Below the pieces are notes generated by a model. That model was not told the DNA's origin. It saw nothing but the letters and a program-made list of their open reading frames with translations, and ran no database searches. A program made the translations under genes and the position numbers. DNA of 64,000 nucleotides from Colwellia sp. C2M11. Its GTDB lineage: Bacteria; Pseudomonadota; Gammaproteobacteria; Enterobacterales; Alteromonadaceae. Shown piece by piece: positions 35,077 to 45,199 of the stretch. The stretch is taken from the NCBI RefSeq assembly GCF_018860915.1, contig NZ_JAHKQD010000039.1:99775-163774 (forward strand), given 5' to 3'. The first letter of the stretch is position 1. Every line of letters begins with the position of its first letter.

Positions 35077-36675
35077 CTATATCGCCACCGCTGGCGTTAT
35101 CGGCATTGGTCTTGCTGTACGTTGAACATAAGCTGCATTCTTCTTTGCTGCGTTTGCTGCCATTTTATCTGCAAGCGTAACTAATTTCTCAGCATTTGCA
35201 ACTTTAATATCTTCTGGAACTCTTTGTCCATCAGTAAGATAACCTATTGGCAGGCCATTTTGAATTGAAGTTGTAATTATTTCGCCAACACTCACACTTT
35301 CATCAAGTTTAGTATAAATACAACCCGATAGTGGTACTTTTTTAAAGCGATCAACATTTTCTTGCATAACTTGCTGCTGGCTATTAGCAGCTAACACTAA
35401 GTAATTTCTTATTCTCACTCTAGCATTAGATACTAAATTAGCTAAATTTTCGGCTAAACGTATATCTCTTTGCCCCATACCGGCAGTATCAATTAAAATT
35501 AATTTCTTTTGAGAAAACTGTTCAAGCAACAAGTCTAATGCTTGGCTATCTTTTGCTAACTTAACTTGACAACCAATAATTTTTCCATAAGTAGCCAGTT
35601 GTTCAAAACCCGCTATTCTAAAGGTATCCGTTGATATAAGAGCAACTTGCTCATGGCCGTGAACTTGAGAGAAACGTGCTGCTAGCTTGGCAATTGTTGT
35701 TGTTTTCCCTACGCCTGTAGGACCAACTAATGCAACAATACCACCACGATGAATTATATCATTTTGCGTCGTATTAAGTTGTTCACCAATTAACTTAGTC
35801 GCTTGTTGCCAAGCTTGTTCATCATGGTATTTAGAAGGAACATAACCTGCTATTTGATCAGCAATTTGTTCATTTAAACCTAACCCTAATAAACGGTTAA
35901 CTAACACAGCACGTTGAGGCTCTTTTTGCGCCATATCTTGCCACATAAGACCCGATACTTGATGTTCAAGTAACTTTCTTATTGAAGCCATCTCTTGTTG
36001 CATTTTATCAAAATCTTGTTGGCTAACATGACTATTTGCATCTACATCATGTTCTGACAAAGGGACTGACTGTAATTTTTCAGCCATTTGTTCAGCTTCT
36101 AATGAAGTGTGCCCTTCAAACTGAGCATGCTCATTATTATGATTTACTTCTGGTGCAGGAATTGTTCCATCAGGCTTTGAATGACGTAAGCGTTGAGTAA
36201 AATTACGTAATTGATCTTCAATATTCTCGTCTTCACTCACAACTTGATTATTCTGCTGAATATGCCCCTGTTGAGCATAAGCTTGCTCAGACTGATCATT
36301 AGATTGTTGGTTCGATGAATGATGTTGAACCTGCCGACTTAACAGTGCTGACAAACTATCAACAGGCTCGGTTGTACTGTTGGCGATATTATGACCTACC
36401 TGTGCTTCAGGTACAGCGATATTTGTTGCCTCAGCACTTTGAATATTAACCGTATCATTTTGTATTTCACGGCTATTTTCATTAACTGTAGAAGGATTAA
36501 CCTGTGGAGAAGGTGCACTTACTGGCGCTGATTGGCTGTAATCAACTGCAGCCATCAATTCAACACCTTCAGGTATTTTTTTATTAGACATGATTACGGC
36601 ATCTACGCCTAATTCTTCTTTAATTTGTGCTAATGCGCTACGCATATCTTTGCCAACAAAACGTCTTATTTTCAC
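35077..36675 (-). CDS. flhF: SRP-type GTPase FlhF, polar flagellum placement
   Basis: A 532-residue protein with an N-terminal B domain starting MKIRRFVGKDMRSALAQIKE, a long low-complexity Gln/Asn-rich middle (about 50-220) and an SRP-type NG domain (P-loop GPTGVGKTTTIAKLAA around 315, LISTDTFRIA, LIDTAGMGQRD, TKLDE). FlhF marks the pole and recruits FliF there. The upstream 114 bp contains AAGGAG at the right distance. Confidence 0.95.
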   Translation of the reverse strand: MKIRRFVGKDMRSALAQIKEELGVDAVIMSNKKIPEGVELMAAVDYSQSAPVSAPSPQVNPSTVNENSREIQNDTVNIQSAEATNIAVPEAQVGHNIANSTTEPVDSLSALLSRQVQHHSSNQQSNDQSEQAYAQQGHIQQNNQVVSEDENIEDQLRNFTQRLRHSKPDGTIPAPEVNHNNEHAQFEGHTSLEAEQMAEKLQSVPLSEHDVDANSHVSQQDFDKMQQEMASIRKLLEHQVSGLMWQDMAQKEPQRAVLVNRLLGLGLNEQIADQIAGYVPSKYHDEQAWQQATKLIGEQLNTTQNDIIHRGGIVALVGPTGVGKTTTIAKLAARFSQVHGHEQVALISTDTFRIAGFEQLATYGKIIGCQVKLAKDSQALDLLLEQFSQKKLILIDTAGMGQRDIRLAENLANLVSNARVRIRNYLVLAANSQQQVMQENVDRFKKVPLSGCIYTKLDESVSVGEIITTSIQNGLPIGYLTDGQRVPEDIKVANAEKLVTLADKMAANAAKKNAAYVQRTARPMPITPAVAI

Positions 36676-36789
36676 AGTTAACTCCTTATTTAGCTACGAG
36701 CGACTAAACTTTACTCTGCAACTTATCATGCTCGATACTTATGCTGCTCGTTACTTTTTATTTGGTATTTTATTTACCCAAATTATTAG

Positions 36790-38892
36790 TTACTGCCCAA
36801 TAGCACTTACAATTTTAATTTGTTTATCATCAGGTATTTCTTGATAAGAAATAACCCTTAAGCCTGGTATGGTATATTTTACAAATTTAGCTAACACTGA
36901 ACGTAAAATACCGGATGTTAATAAAATTGGGGTATCACCGGCTAATTCTTGCTGCTGAGCACCCTCATTTAATGATTTTTGTAAACGTTCAGCTAAACCA
37001 GGTTCAATACCTGCACCATCATCTCCAGCCATCTGCATAGACTGATGCAACATTTGTTCCAACTCAGGCGCCAAGGTTATGACAGGTATTTCAAGTGCCG
37101 ATCCGACCAGATCTTGAATAATAAATTTACGTAAGCTAATTCTTACCGCTGCGGTTAGCACTTCTGCATCTTGGCTTTTAGGACCGTACTCAACAAGTGT
37201 TTGTATAATTGAACGCATATCACGGACAGCAACACCTTCATTCATTAAACTTTGCAATACCTTAACAACGGTGCCCAGAGATAATGTGTCAGGAATAAAG
37301 CCTTCAACGAGCTTAGGATAAGTTTTAGCTAGAATATCAATAAGATTTTGTACTTCTTCATGGCCTAACAGTTGAGCAGCATTATTTGTTAGAATTTGGC
37401 TTAAATGAGTTGCTAAAACAGTCGCAGAATCAACCACGGTATATCCTAATGTTTGTGCTTGCTCTCGTTGATCTTGCTTAATCCAAACAGCATCTAACCC
37501 GAAAGCAGGATCTTTAGTTGGTACACCATCAAGCTTTCCAAAAACCTGCCCAGGGTTAATCGCTAATTCTTGGTCGTGTCGTATTTCTGCACTTCCAACG
37601 GTGACACCCATTAATGAGATTTGATAACTATTAGGATCTAAATCTAGGTTGTCACGAATATGAACAGCAGGCACCAAAAAGCCAAATTCTTGTGATAACT
37701 TTTTACGCACACCTTTAATTCGGCTAAGTAATTCGCCACCTTGTGCTTTATCGACTAACGGAATTAATCGATAACCAATCTCTAAACCAATAACATCAAC
37801 ATGATTAACATCATCCCAACCCAATTCTTTAATTTCTTCTTCTTTTTGCTGACTTTGTACTTGTGCTTCTTCTGCCACTTTTTCTAATGCCATGGCTTTA
37901 GTAATTTTATGCTTGCTACCAAAATAAGCGAATGCAGCAATAACGCTAGCAAACAGTAAAAATGCAAAATGTGGCATTCCAGGAATAATACCAATAACAA
38001 ACATAACGCCTGCTGCAATATAAAGTGATTTCTCTTGTCCTAGTTGGCTGCTTACTTGTTCACCCATGTCTTGCGAGGTATTTTGACGCGTTACTACAAT
38101 TGCAGTTGCTACAGAAAGCAGTAACCCTGGAATTTGCGCCACTAAACCATCACCAATGGTTAATAAAGTATATATTTCAACAGCTTCATTAAAGCTAAGG
38201 TCATGCTGAACCATCCCAATCACTAACCCACCAATAATATTGATGAATAAAATTAAAATCCCTGCTACAGCATCGCCTTTAACAAATTTACTTGCACCAT
38301 CCATCGAACCATAAAAGTCGGCTTCACTGGTTACTTCAATGCGGCGCTCTCTTGCTTGCTCTGCATTGATAAAGCCAGCATTTAAATCAGCATCTATTGC
38401 CATTTGTTTACCTGGCATAGCATCAAGCGTAAAACGCGCTGTAACTTCAGCAATACGTCCCGCACCTTTAGTTACTACAACAAAATTGATAATAATTAGG
38501 ATAAGAAATACAACTAAGCCAACGGCATAATTGCCACCAATAACAACAGAGCCAAAAGCTTCAATAACTTTACCAGCAGCATCTGTTCCTTCATGCCCTT
38601 CAAGTAAAACCACTCGAGTACTGGCAACATTAAGTGCTAAGCGAAGTATGGTTGCAATAAGAATAACGGAAGGGAAGGAGCCAAATTCTAAAGGCTTAAG
38701 CGTATAAACAGTGATTAATAACACCACCAAAGATAATGCAATGTTAAATGAAAAAAGTACATCCAGTAACCAAGCTGGCATCGGTAAAATAACCATACCA
38801 AGAGCAGCCATTACTAAAATAGGCGTACCTAGTCCTGAAATATGAGATAATTTTTTTTTATCGAATTTATTGAAAAAGGCGGTTAATTGCAT
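36790..38892 (-). CDS. flhA: Flagellar export gate protein FlhA
   Basis: A 700-residue FlhA. The N-terminal half has eight membrane helices with the FHIPEP-like loop region (TRFTLDAMPGKQMAIDADLNAG) that controls export. The C-terminal half is the cytoplasmic ring-forming domain that docks export substrates and chaperones. Length and order are standard. A sigma-54 promoter match lies 50 bp upstream of its ATG, separating it from flhB. Confidence 0.96.
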   Translation of the reverse strand: MQLTAFFNKFDKKKLSHISGLGTPILVMAALGMVILPMPAWLLDVLFSFNIALSLVVLLITVYTLKPLEFGSFPSVILIATILRLALNVASTRVVLLEGHEGTDAAGKVIEAFGSVVIGGNYAVGLVVFLILIIINFVVVTKGAGRIAEVTARFTLDAMPGKQMAIDADLNAGFINAEQARERRIEVTSEADFYGSMDGASKFVKGDAVAGILILFINIIGGLVIGMVQHDLSFNEAVEIYTLLTIGDGLVAQIPGLLLSVATAIVVTRQNTSQDMGEQVSSQLGQEKSLYIAAGVMFVIGIIPGMPHFAFLLFASVIAAFAYFGSKHKITKAMALEKVAEEAQVQSQQKEEEIKELGWDDVNHVDVIGLEIGYRLIPLVDKAQGGELLSRIKGVRKKLSQEFGFLVPAVHIRDNLDLDPNSYQISLMGVTVGSAEIRHDQELAINPGQVFGKLDGVPTKDPAFGLDAVWIKQDQREQAQTLGYTVVDSATVLATHLSQILTNNAAQLLGHEEVQNLIDILAKTYPKLVEGFIPDTLSLGTVVKVLQSLMNEGVAVRDMRSIIQTLVEYGPKSQDAEVLTAAVRISLRKFIIQDLVGSALEIPVITLAPELEQMLHQSMQMAGDDGAGIEPGLAERLQKSLNEGAQQQELAGDTPILLTSGILRSVLAKFVKYTIPGLRVISYQEIPDDKQIKIVSAIGQ

Positions 38893-38941
38893 TTGATACT
38901 GCTGCTCTTTATGATGAATTTTTGACGCTAACGATGGAGTT

Positions 38942-38956
38942 GCAAAAGCTATACCA
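38942..38956 (-). promoter_or_regulatory. Sigma-54 promoter of flhA
   Basis: Read on the minus strand, TGGTATAGCTTTTGC has the GG and GC elements at exactly the 12-bp distance required by sigma-54, with TTGC at -12. It lies 50 bp upstream of the flhA start. FlrA- or FlrC-dependent transcription of flhA is known in Vibrio and fits here. Confidence 0.6.
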
Positions 38957-38976
38957 AAAGGTAAGACAGTACTACT

Positions 38977-40107
38977 TTAATATTTAAACTCATCGGGAAT
39001 AGGTAATTTTTTAGCGATAGGGATAGGCTTTTTACCTCGCCCTTTTTTATGTTCATTAAGTTGAAAAATAAATGCTAGTACTTGTGCTACTGCTGCATAT
39101 AGCTCTTCAGGGATATCTTGATCAACCTCTGCAGTATAATATAACGATCTTGCTAAAGCCGGTGACTGAACAATTTCAACGTCATGTTCTTTGGCAATGG
39201 TGCGAATATGTATTGCCATTTCATCTATACCTTTTGCTACCAGTTGCGGTGCTCCTCCCATATCAGCATCATACTTTAATGCCACGCTATAATGGGTAGG
39301 GTTGGTGATGACAACATCTGAATTAGGTACTTCGCCCATCATCCGTCGTTGCGACATTTCATATTGTGTTTGCTTGATACGCCCTTTAATTTCAGGGTTA
39401 CCTTCAGTACTTTTATATTCGTCTTTAATTTCTTGCTTAGTCATTTTAAGTTGGCGTGTATGATTCCAAACTTGATAGGGTGCGTCTATAACAACAATAA
39501 GACCAATAGATAGCGCTAACGCTAAAAACATCCACAATAACATATTTACCGCATGACCAAAATTTAACGGTATAGCTTCTAAACTAAGCCCTAAAATTTG
39601 TGAAAAAAGCCCTTTAAGTAATAAAAAAGCGACAATAAAGACAACAAAAAACTTTAAAATAGATTTTACTAATTCAACGCCTGCTTGGACACCAAACATA
39701 CGTTTAAAGCCAGCAAGCGGCGAAAGTCGACTTGCCTTTGGTGCCATAGCTTCCCAAGAAAAAGCCATCCCCCCCAACATGGTATTGCCAATGAATGCAG
39801 CGACCATAATAATAAAAAAAATAGCTAGAACGGGGAAGATAATATTGTTTGTTGCACTATAAATAACGCCTACTATAGCGTGTGGATCCATCGCTTCATT
39901 ACGCGTTAATGAAAACAAGCGTTTCATCGAGCTTGATAAAGCATCAACCAAGGAGCTCCCCATTACCATCAGAGCAAAGGCACTTCCAACTAAAACAAAC
40001 ATGGTACCTAGATCTTTGGATCGGGCTATTTGACCTTTTTTTCGTGCGTCAGTGAGCTTTTTTGCCGTTGGCTCTTCACTTTTTTCACCGCTATCTGACT
40101 CAGCCAT
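38977..40107 (-). CDS. flhB: Flagellar export switch protein FlhB
   Basis: A 376-residue FlhB with four membrane helices in the first 215 residues and a cytoplasmic domain with the autocleavage site NPTH (DVVITNPTHYSVALKYD), where self-cleavage switches export from hook to filament proteins. The N-terminal SGEKSEEPTAKKLTDARKKG is typical. It follows fliR after a 299-bp gap, longer than usual. Confidence 0.96.
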   Translation of the reverse strand: MAESDSGEKSEEPTAKKLTDARKKGQIARSKDLGTMFVLVGSAFALMVMGSSLVDALSSSMKRLFSLTRNEAMDPHAIVGVIYSATNNIIFPVLAIFFIIMVAAFIGNTMLGGMAFSWEAMAPKASRLSPLAGFKRMFGVQAGVELVKSILKFFVVFIVAFLLLKGLFSQILGLSLEAIPLNFGHAVNMLLWMFLALALSIGLIVVIDAPYQVWNHTRQLKMTKQEIKDEYKSTEGNPEIKGRIKQTQYEMSQRRMMGEVPNSDVVITNPTHYSVALKYDADMGGAPQLVAKGIDEMAIHIRTIAKEHDVEIVQSPALARSLYYTAEVDQDIPEELYAAVAQVLAFIFQLNEHKKGRGKKPIPIAKKLPIPDEFKY

Positions 40108-40287
40108 GCAGTACTACCCTAAAAATATAATGCTTTAAGTATACAAGTTCACTATAGTTCACATCCATATAAAATTCCTTAACTAACCTGAACTTGATTT
40201 AAGATATTTTTTATTACTTAAAACTTTTAATATGACTACTTTTATTATACGCCAGCTTACGCGTTTGTTACTTTAGTTCAGAAAACA

Positions 40288-40303
40288 CGACGAAAACTTC
40301 GCG
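40288..40303 (-). terminator. Weak hairpin in the fliR-flhB gap
   Basis: The 299-bp gap 40108-40406 has no gene. On the minus strand CGCGAA-GTT-TTCG-T-CG forms a short hairpin (40288-40303) followed by TGTTTTC, possibly a weak terminator that lowers transcription into flhB. I see no convincing sigma-54 or sigma-28 box in the rest of the gap. Confidence 0.3.
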
Positions 40304-40406
40304 TTAATTGCTAATTTATGACAAGTAAATTTCACGATTAAGTCAGAAAATAGTGGCTAGAGAAAGGTTTATTAGCCCAACACAAAATAACTGTACTTAT
40401 TTGATA

Positions 40407-41189
40407 TTATGGCCCAGCACAATCAATTAAGTAACAACTAAAGTCTAATGCTCTTTGCCATTGTAATTCAAAATGAGTAAGGAAGTTACCAAAGGTTAAC
40501 CACATAATCAATAAGCCCGCCATCATAGTAATAGGAAACCCTATTGCAAATATATTAAGCTGTGGTGCGGCCCTAGTCATCACGCCAAATGAAAAATTAA
40601 TTAACAACATCGCCGTTAAAGGCGCTAACGAAAGTGATAAAGCCGTTGCAAACATCCATTTTCCCCATAGTACCATTTCTTGATATTTAACACTGGCGAA
40701 CTGTTCATTACCAATAGGAAGGGTGTCGAAACTCGCTACTACAAATTGCAAGTAAGCTAAATGACCATCCATAGTCCAAAAGAGTAATGTGGATAATATT
40801 AAGAAAAACTGACCAACCGCTGGTACGTTCATACCACTAGCCGGATCGACCAATGAAGCAAAACCTAAACCTGATTGCATGGCAATTATTTGGCCTGCTA
40901 AAGTAAAAGTATCAACGACCATCACGGTTATAAAACCTAAACTAATACCAATAAGTATTTGTTGCCCTATCAATAAGAAAGTAGTAAGAGATAAGAGTTG
41001 TTCGACATTAGTCGGCGGTATTGCGGGCATAATTGCGATGGTAAGCGCCACACATAAAAATAGCTTAATACGAGTCGGAATAGTACGAGCACCTAAACCA
41101 ACCATCATCATCACTAAAGCAGAAATACGAGTGAAAGGAAGAATGAAATCTGCAATATATTGGCTAACAATTGACTCGGTGAACTCCAT
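40407..41189 (-). CDS. fliR: Flagellar export gate protein FliR
   Basis: A 260-residue membrane protein of the export gate, predicted to have about six hydrophobic segments, with the family features FTRISALVMMMVGLGARTIP and MQSGLGFASLVDPASG. It assembles with FliP and FliQ into the helical export channel. Its ATG shares one base with the fliQ stop. Confidence 0.94.
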   Translation of the reverse strand: MEFTESIVSQYIADFILPFTRISALVMMMVGLGARTIPTRIKLFLCVALTIAIMPAIPPTNVEQLLSLTTFLLIGQQILIGISLGFITVMVVDTFTLAGQIIAMQSGLGFASLVDPASGMNVPAVGQFFLILSTLLFWTMDGHLAYLQFVVASFDTLPIGNEQFASVKYQEMVLWGKWMFATALSLSLAPLTAMLLINFSFGVMTRAAPQLNIFAIGFPITMMAGLLIMWLTFGNFLTHFELQWQRALDFSCYLIDCAGP

Positions 41190-41458
41190 TAGTTTACAAC
41201 GCTTGGAATACTAGCAACTAATCTGAAGGTGTAATCCATCAGTTTTTGTACCCCCCAATGACCGCCATAAATAACGGCGAGTAATGTAACAATTAAACGA
41301 GGTAAAAAGCTTAATGTTTGTTCATTAATTGATGTTGCAGCTTGAAATATAGCTACAAGCAAGCCGATAAATAAACTCGGTAAAATTACAGCACTTACGA
41401 GAAGGATTACTAGTAACAAAGCATCTCTTAATATATCTACAAAGACTTCTGGTCCCAT
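41189..41458 (-). CDS. fliQ: Flagellar export gate protein FliQ
   Basis: An 89-residue protein of two membrane hairpins (about 14-38 and 50-72) with the FliQ segment GLLVAIFQAATSINEQTLSFLPR. It is part of the FliPQR gate and lies between fliP and fliR. Confidence 0.95.
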   Translation of the reverse strand: MGPEVFVDILRDALLLVILLVSAVILPSLFIGLLVAIFQAATSINEQTLSFLPRLIVTLLAVIYGGHWGVQKLMDYTFRLVASIPSVVN

Positions 41459-41487
41459 CTTATATTCTCTTATATAACTAATATATG

Positions 41488-42255
41488 CTAAGTACCTAAC
41501 CCATAACTGGTTGCAATAGTACCAATAACTAAATTCCAGCCATCCACTAAAACAAATAACATTAATTTAAAGGGGAGTGAAACAATCATAGGTGAGAGCA
41601 TCATCATTCCCATCGCCATTAAAATACTCGCAACCACCAAATCAATAATCAAAAAAGGAATAAATAATATAAAGCCTATTTGAAAAGCTGTTTTTAATTC
41701 ACTAATAATAAACGCTGGAATAATAACTCTCATGGGTAAATCAGTAGGTTGGTCAACAGCTTCAATTCCAGCCATTGAAGCTAAAGTATCTAAGTCTTTT
41801 AAGCGGGTTTGCTCAAGCATAAAGGCCCTTAATGGAACTTTACCTTTATCAATAGCCTCGACAGAAGTTAATTGATCTGCAATATAGGGCTGAATTGCCA
41901 CTTCATTTATTTGATTGTAAACAGGTGTCATGATGAAGAGCGTCATAAATAACGTTAAACCAATAATCACCTGGTTTGATGGCGTTTGCTGTAAACCAAA
42001 AGCTTGACGAAGTATGGCCATCACAACCACAATACGTGTAAAAGAGGTCATCATTATAACAGCCGCAGGAATAAAGCTTAACGCTGTCATAAACATTAAA
42101 ATTTGCAACGTTACTGAATACTCTTGAGAGCCATCAGAATTCGTTGTTAATTTTAAAGCTGACATTGATAAATCTTCAGCAGCAAAAGCACCAAAACTTA
42201 ATGTTGATACTAACAATGAGAATAAAACCAACCAGGCAATTTTTTTCATAGTCAC
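41488..42255 (-). CDS. fliP: Flagellar export gate protein FliP
   Basis: A 255-residue protein with a cleavable signal sequence (residues 1-25, ending FGAFAAE), unusual among inner-membrane proteins but standard for FliP, and four membrane helices. Family marks are [33 protein letters not shown] and [17 protein letters not shown] in part. It is adjacent to fliO without a gap. Confidence 0.95.
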   Translation of the reverse strand: MTMKKIAWLVLFSLLVSTLSFGAFAAEDLSMSALKLTTNSDGSQEYSVTLQILMFMTALSFIPAAVIMMTSFTRIVVVMAILRQAFGLQQTPSNQVIIGLTLFMTLFIMTPVYNQINEVAIQPYIADQLTSVEAIDKGKVPLRAFMLEQTRLKDLDTLASMAGIEAVDQPTDLPMRVIIPAFIISELKTAFQIGFILFIPFLIIDLVVASILMAMGMMMLSPMIVSLPFKLMLFVLVDGWNLVIGTIATSYGLGT

Positions 42256-42876
42256 TTATTTATTATTTTTGATGTTATGTATTGTTTCATTAGTCGTGAT
42301 ACTACTATGACCTTCTGTTTTAACTGTATTTTTCTGAAGAAAAGACAGGACACCGCTAGATAAAGCTACAGCTTTTCCTGTTTGCACCTCTAGCGGTTTA
42401 TCTAACGTTTTAAGTAAAGATACTTGCTGCGCAGAAACACCTAAAACCAATTGTTCTTCACCTATTTGAAGTACAACCACTCTTTCTTTAGCACCTAAAG
42501 ATAAGTTAGCAATAATACTTAATCGATTTGAGTTTTGTTGTGTAAGATTAAAACGCTTTAAAACAAAACCACTAACAATAATTAATGCCAACACCATTAA
42601 TAAAGACATAATCATGCTGCCAACATCAAGGTTTGAATTAACATGTTTACCGACTTCTGGCGCTTTTTCTGTAACGGCCGTTTCGTTTACATTCGCTGAA
42701 TCTACGTTTTCAGCATTTTCAATCTCACTCTTTTTACCCACTTCAAGATCAACCTGAGAAGTTTCCTCACTGTTCGATGTCTTATTAAAAACTTTATTAT
42801 CAGTCACTTCTTGTGCAAAAGATACCGGAGTAAACACAACCAAAGCACAAAAAAATAAAACGATTATTTTAACCAT
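42256..42876 (-). CDS. fliO: Flagellar biosynthesis protein FliO
   Basis: A 206-residue protein with a signal-like N-terminus, an acidic Asn/Glu-rich stretch (20-80), one membrane helix (about 87-107) and the FliO domain (LSIIANLSLGAKERVVVLQIGEEQLVLGVS). FliO assists assembly of the FliP ring. The N-terminal periplasmic part is longer than in E. coli FliO. It shares one base with the fliN stop. Confidence 0.9.
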   Translation of the reverse strand: MVKIIVLFFCALVVFTPVSFAQEVTDNKVFNKTSNSEETSQVDLEVGKKSEIENAENVDSANVNETAVTEKAPEVGKHVNSNLDVGSMIMSLLMVLALIIVSGFVLKRFNLTQQNSNRLSIIANLSLGAKERVVVLQIGEEQLVLGVSAQQVSLLKTLDKPLEVQTGKAVALSSGVLSFLQKNTVKTEGHSSITTNETIHNIKNNK

Positions 42877-43283
42877 TATTTTAACTTCTTAATTCGTTCT
42901 ATCTGACTAATTACATCCGTTAAACGAATACCAAATTTATCATTAACCACCACAACTTCACCATGAGCTATCAGGGTACCATTAACCAAAACATCAAGTG
43001 CTTCACCAGCTACGCGATCTAGCTCAACCACTGAGCCTTGATTAAGCTGTAATAAATTTCGAATACTAAGATTACTTCGACCAACTTCCATAGAGATAGT
43101 CACTGGAATATCTAAAATAGTATCCAGCTTACGTTTTTCTTCACCTGTGATTGGTCTTTCGTCTTCGGTCAATTCTTCTAATTCAACTTTTTTTGCTTGA
43201 TTAGCTTTTTCTGCAGACGCTTCAGCTTGCTCATCTAATGCCTCATCCCACATACTTAAATCTTCTTCATTATCATCGCTCAT
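42876..43283 (-). CDS. fliN: Flagellar motor switch protein FliN
   Basis: A 135-residue protein with a variable acidic N-terminus and the SpoA/FliN domain (LDIPVTISMEVGRSNLSIRNLLQL, VVELDRVAGEALDVLVNG). It forms the bottom of the C-ring with FliM and takes part in switching and export. It follows fliM in the usual order. Confidence 0.96.
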   Translation of the reverse strand: MSDDNEEDLSMWDEALDEQAEASAEKANQAKKVELEELTEDERPITGEEKRKLDTILDIPVTISMEVGRSNLSIRNLLQLNQGSVVELDRVAGEALDVLVNGTLIAHGEVVVVNDKFGIRLTDVISQIERIKKLK

Positions 43284-43337
43284 ACCGCTTGCCTCAATGT
43301 CAATTCTTTACAATTAATGTTCTATACCCGATAAGTA

Positions 43338-44402
43338 TTACAAATCATCTTCTAAAAGTTCCAGTTCTGCGTCGCTGTCAAGGCGCTTGCCGCCTTTAGT
43401 CAAAATAGTTAATTCCGATTTAACAGATTCAGGACGTTTAATTTTTTCTTCTATTTTTAACGCTATATTTTCACGACTACGGCCTAGCTTAGCTCTAAAG
43501 GTAGGTAAGTCTTCAATTAAGACCGTAATATATTCAGGCATTTCTATCGGAATAATATCGCCTGCTTGTAGCTCCATTAACTGATTTAATGGTATGTCTA
43601 CTTCTAAAAATTTAGTATTTAGTGCAACAGGCACATCCATAATTTCATCACGCAATGCCTTAGACCAGCGCATATCTGTATCTTCTTTATCACTTTGCAC
43701 ACCCGCATCAAGTAATTCTCGAATAGGCTCAAGCATTGCGTAAGGCAGAGCAATATGAAAATCCCCTCCTCCACCATCAAGCTCAATATGGAAAGAGCTG
43801 ATAACAACCACTTCTGTTGGGCTTGCAATGTTTGCCATTGATGGGTTCACTTCTGAGTCTAAATACTCAAAAGAAACATCCATCACAGGCGACCAAGATT
43901 CTTTATAATCTTCAAAAATTAATTTTAATAACATTTGAATAATACGACGCTCGGTCGGAGTAAATTCTCGACCTTCAATTTTCGCGTGATAGCGACCATC
44001 TCCGCCAAAAAAGTTGTCAACTAAAATGAAAACTAAGCGTGCTTCCATGGTAATAAGGCCAGTGCCTTTTAAGGGACGAAAACGTACCATGTTTAAACTT
44101 GTAGGCACAAATAAAGTATGTATATATTCACCAAACTTTATCATTTGAATGCCGTTTATCGATACTTCAGCGGTTCTACGCATCATATTAAATAAGCTAA
44201 TACGCATATGACGAGCAAACCGTTCGTTCACCATTTCCAACGTCGGCATACGACCACGAACAATGCGATCTTGCGAAGAAAAATCATAGTCAGAACTGCC
44301 ATCCTCTCGAGTTGGGGAATCTTCAACTATTTGTTCTTCTTCAACATCATCAACACCATGTAAAAGCGCATCAATTTCGTCTTGGGATAATAAATCACTC
44401 AC
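43338..44402 (-). CDS. fliM: Flagellar motor switch protein FliM
   Basis: A 354-residue FliM: the N-terminal CheY-binding peptide LLSQDEIDALLHG, the middle CheC-like domain with the GGxG-type loop (VDNFFGGDGRYHAKIEGREFT), and a C-terminal SpoA domain. It receives CheY-P at the switch. Order and length are normal. Confidence 0.96.
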   Translation of the reverse strand: MSDLLSQDEIDALLHGVDDVEEEQIVEDSPTREDGSSDYDFSSQDRIVRGRMPTLEMVNERFARHMRISLFNMMRRTAEVSINGIQMIKFGEYIHTLFVPTSLNMVRFRPLKGTGLITMEARLVFILVDNFFGGDGRYHAKIEGREFTPTERRIIQMLLKLIFEDYKESWSPVMDVSFEYLDSEVNPSMANIASPTEVVVISSFHIELDGGGGDFHIALPYAMLEPIRELLDAGVQSDKEDTDMRWSKALRDEIMDVPVALNTKFLEVDIPLNQLMELQAGDIIPIEMPEYITVLIEDLPTFRAKLGRSRENIALKIEEKIKRPESVKSELTILTKGGKRLDSDAELELLEDDL

Positions 44403-44526
44403 GCGTCATACTCTTTTCGCCCATATTGGCTTCATTTAACCTAGTTAATATACATTCATATGAACACTATCAACGGTCACTGTCATTGTAAACTAGCAGC
44501 CAATTATTCGCTGCTTTTTCAAAAAA

Positions 44527-45069
44527 TTATTGCATTATAAAGCCGGTAAACAGAACTTTTTCAACCGTCTCATTTCCTTTAAGATCTTTCATTACTAGTT
44601 GTACTGCAGAAAGTGATTGATCTTTCAATACTTCCTTACCTACACTAGTTGCTAAATCGTCAGCATTGGCTTGTGAAAAAATATTTAATAAAGTACTTTC
44701 AATTAAAGGTATATGCATTTTAGCATTCTCTTCATTATCAGCACCTCGAACCAACAATTGTACACGTATTTCAATAAAACGATCACGAGTAGCACCTGGA
44801 ATATTAAAGCGAAATGGTCTTGGCATAGGAACATAAAGTGCTGAACCAACTTGAGCAGGTGCATTTTCATCAGCATTAGCTTCATTAGAGGAGCCTTGGC
44901 TAGATTTAGCTTGCTCTGATGTATCGCCTCCATTGTTCCCCATAAAAAAGTAATAGCCGCCACCAGCGATTAATACTACGGCTATGATCGCAATAATAAT
45001 GATCATTTTTTTCTTTTTGCCGCCGCCATCTAATTCTAGTTCGTTTTTTTTACCTTTTTCGTCAGCCAT
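44527..45069 (-). CDS. fliL: Flagellar basal body protein FliL
   Basis: A 180-residue protein with a lysine-rich start, one membrane helix (about 21-42), a Ser/Gly/Asn-rich linker and a C-terminal periplasmic FliL domain (FRFNIPGATRDRFIEIRVQLLV). FliL rings surround and support stator units. It follows fliK by 130 bp and leads fliM. Confidence 0.93.
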   Translation of the reverse strand: MADEKGKKNELELDGGGKKKKMIIIIAIIAVVLIAGGGYYFFMGNNGGDTSEQAKSSQGSSNEANADENAPAQVGSALYVPMPRPFRFNIPGATRDRFIEIRVQLLVRGADNEENAKMHIPLIESTLLNIFSQANADDLATSVGKEVLKDQSLSAVQLVMKDLKGNETVEKVLFTGFIMQ

Positions 45070-45199
45070 AACTTACCTTTAGCTATTTATTAGTAAACAT
45101 TAGTAAACTATATCCTTGAATAGCACTCTAGCCAATGTGTTTTCATCAACTTAGTGATATTTAGCCTAATTTATCTGCAATTTTATTCATATATTTTTT

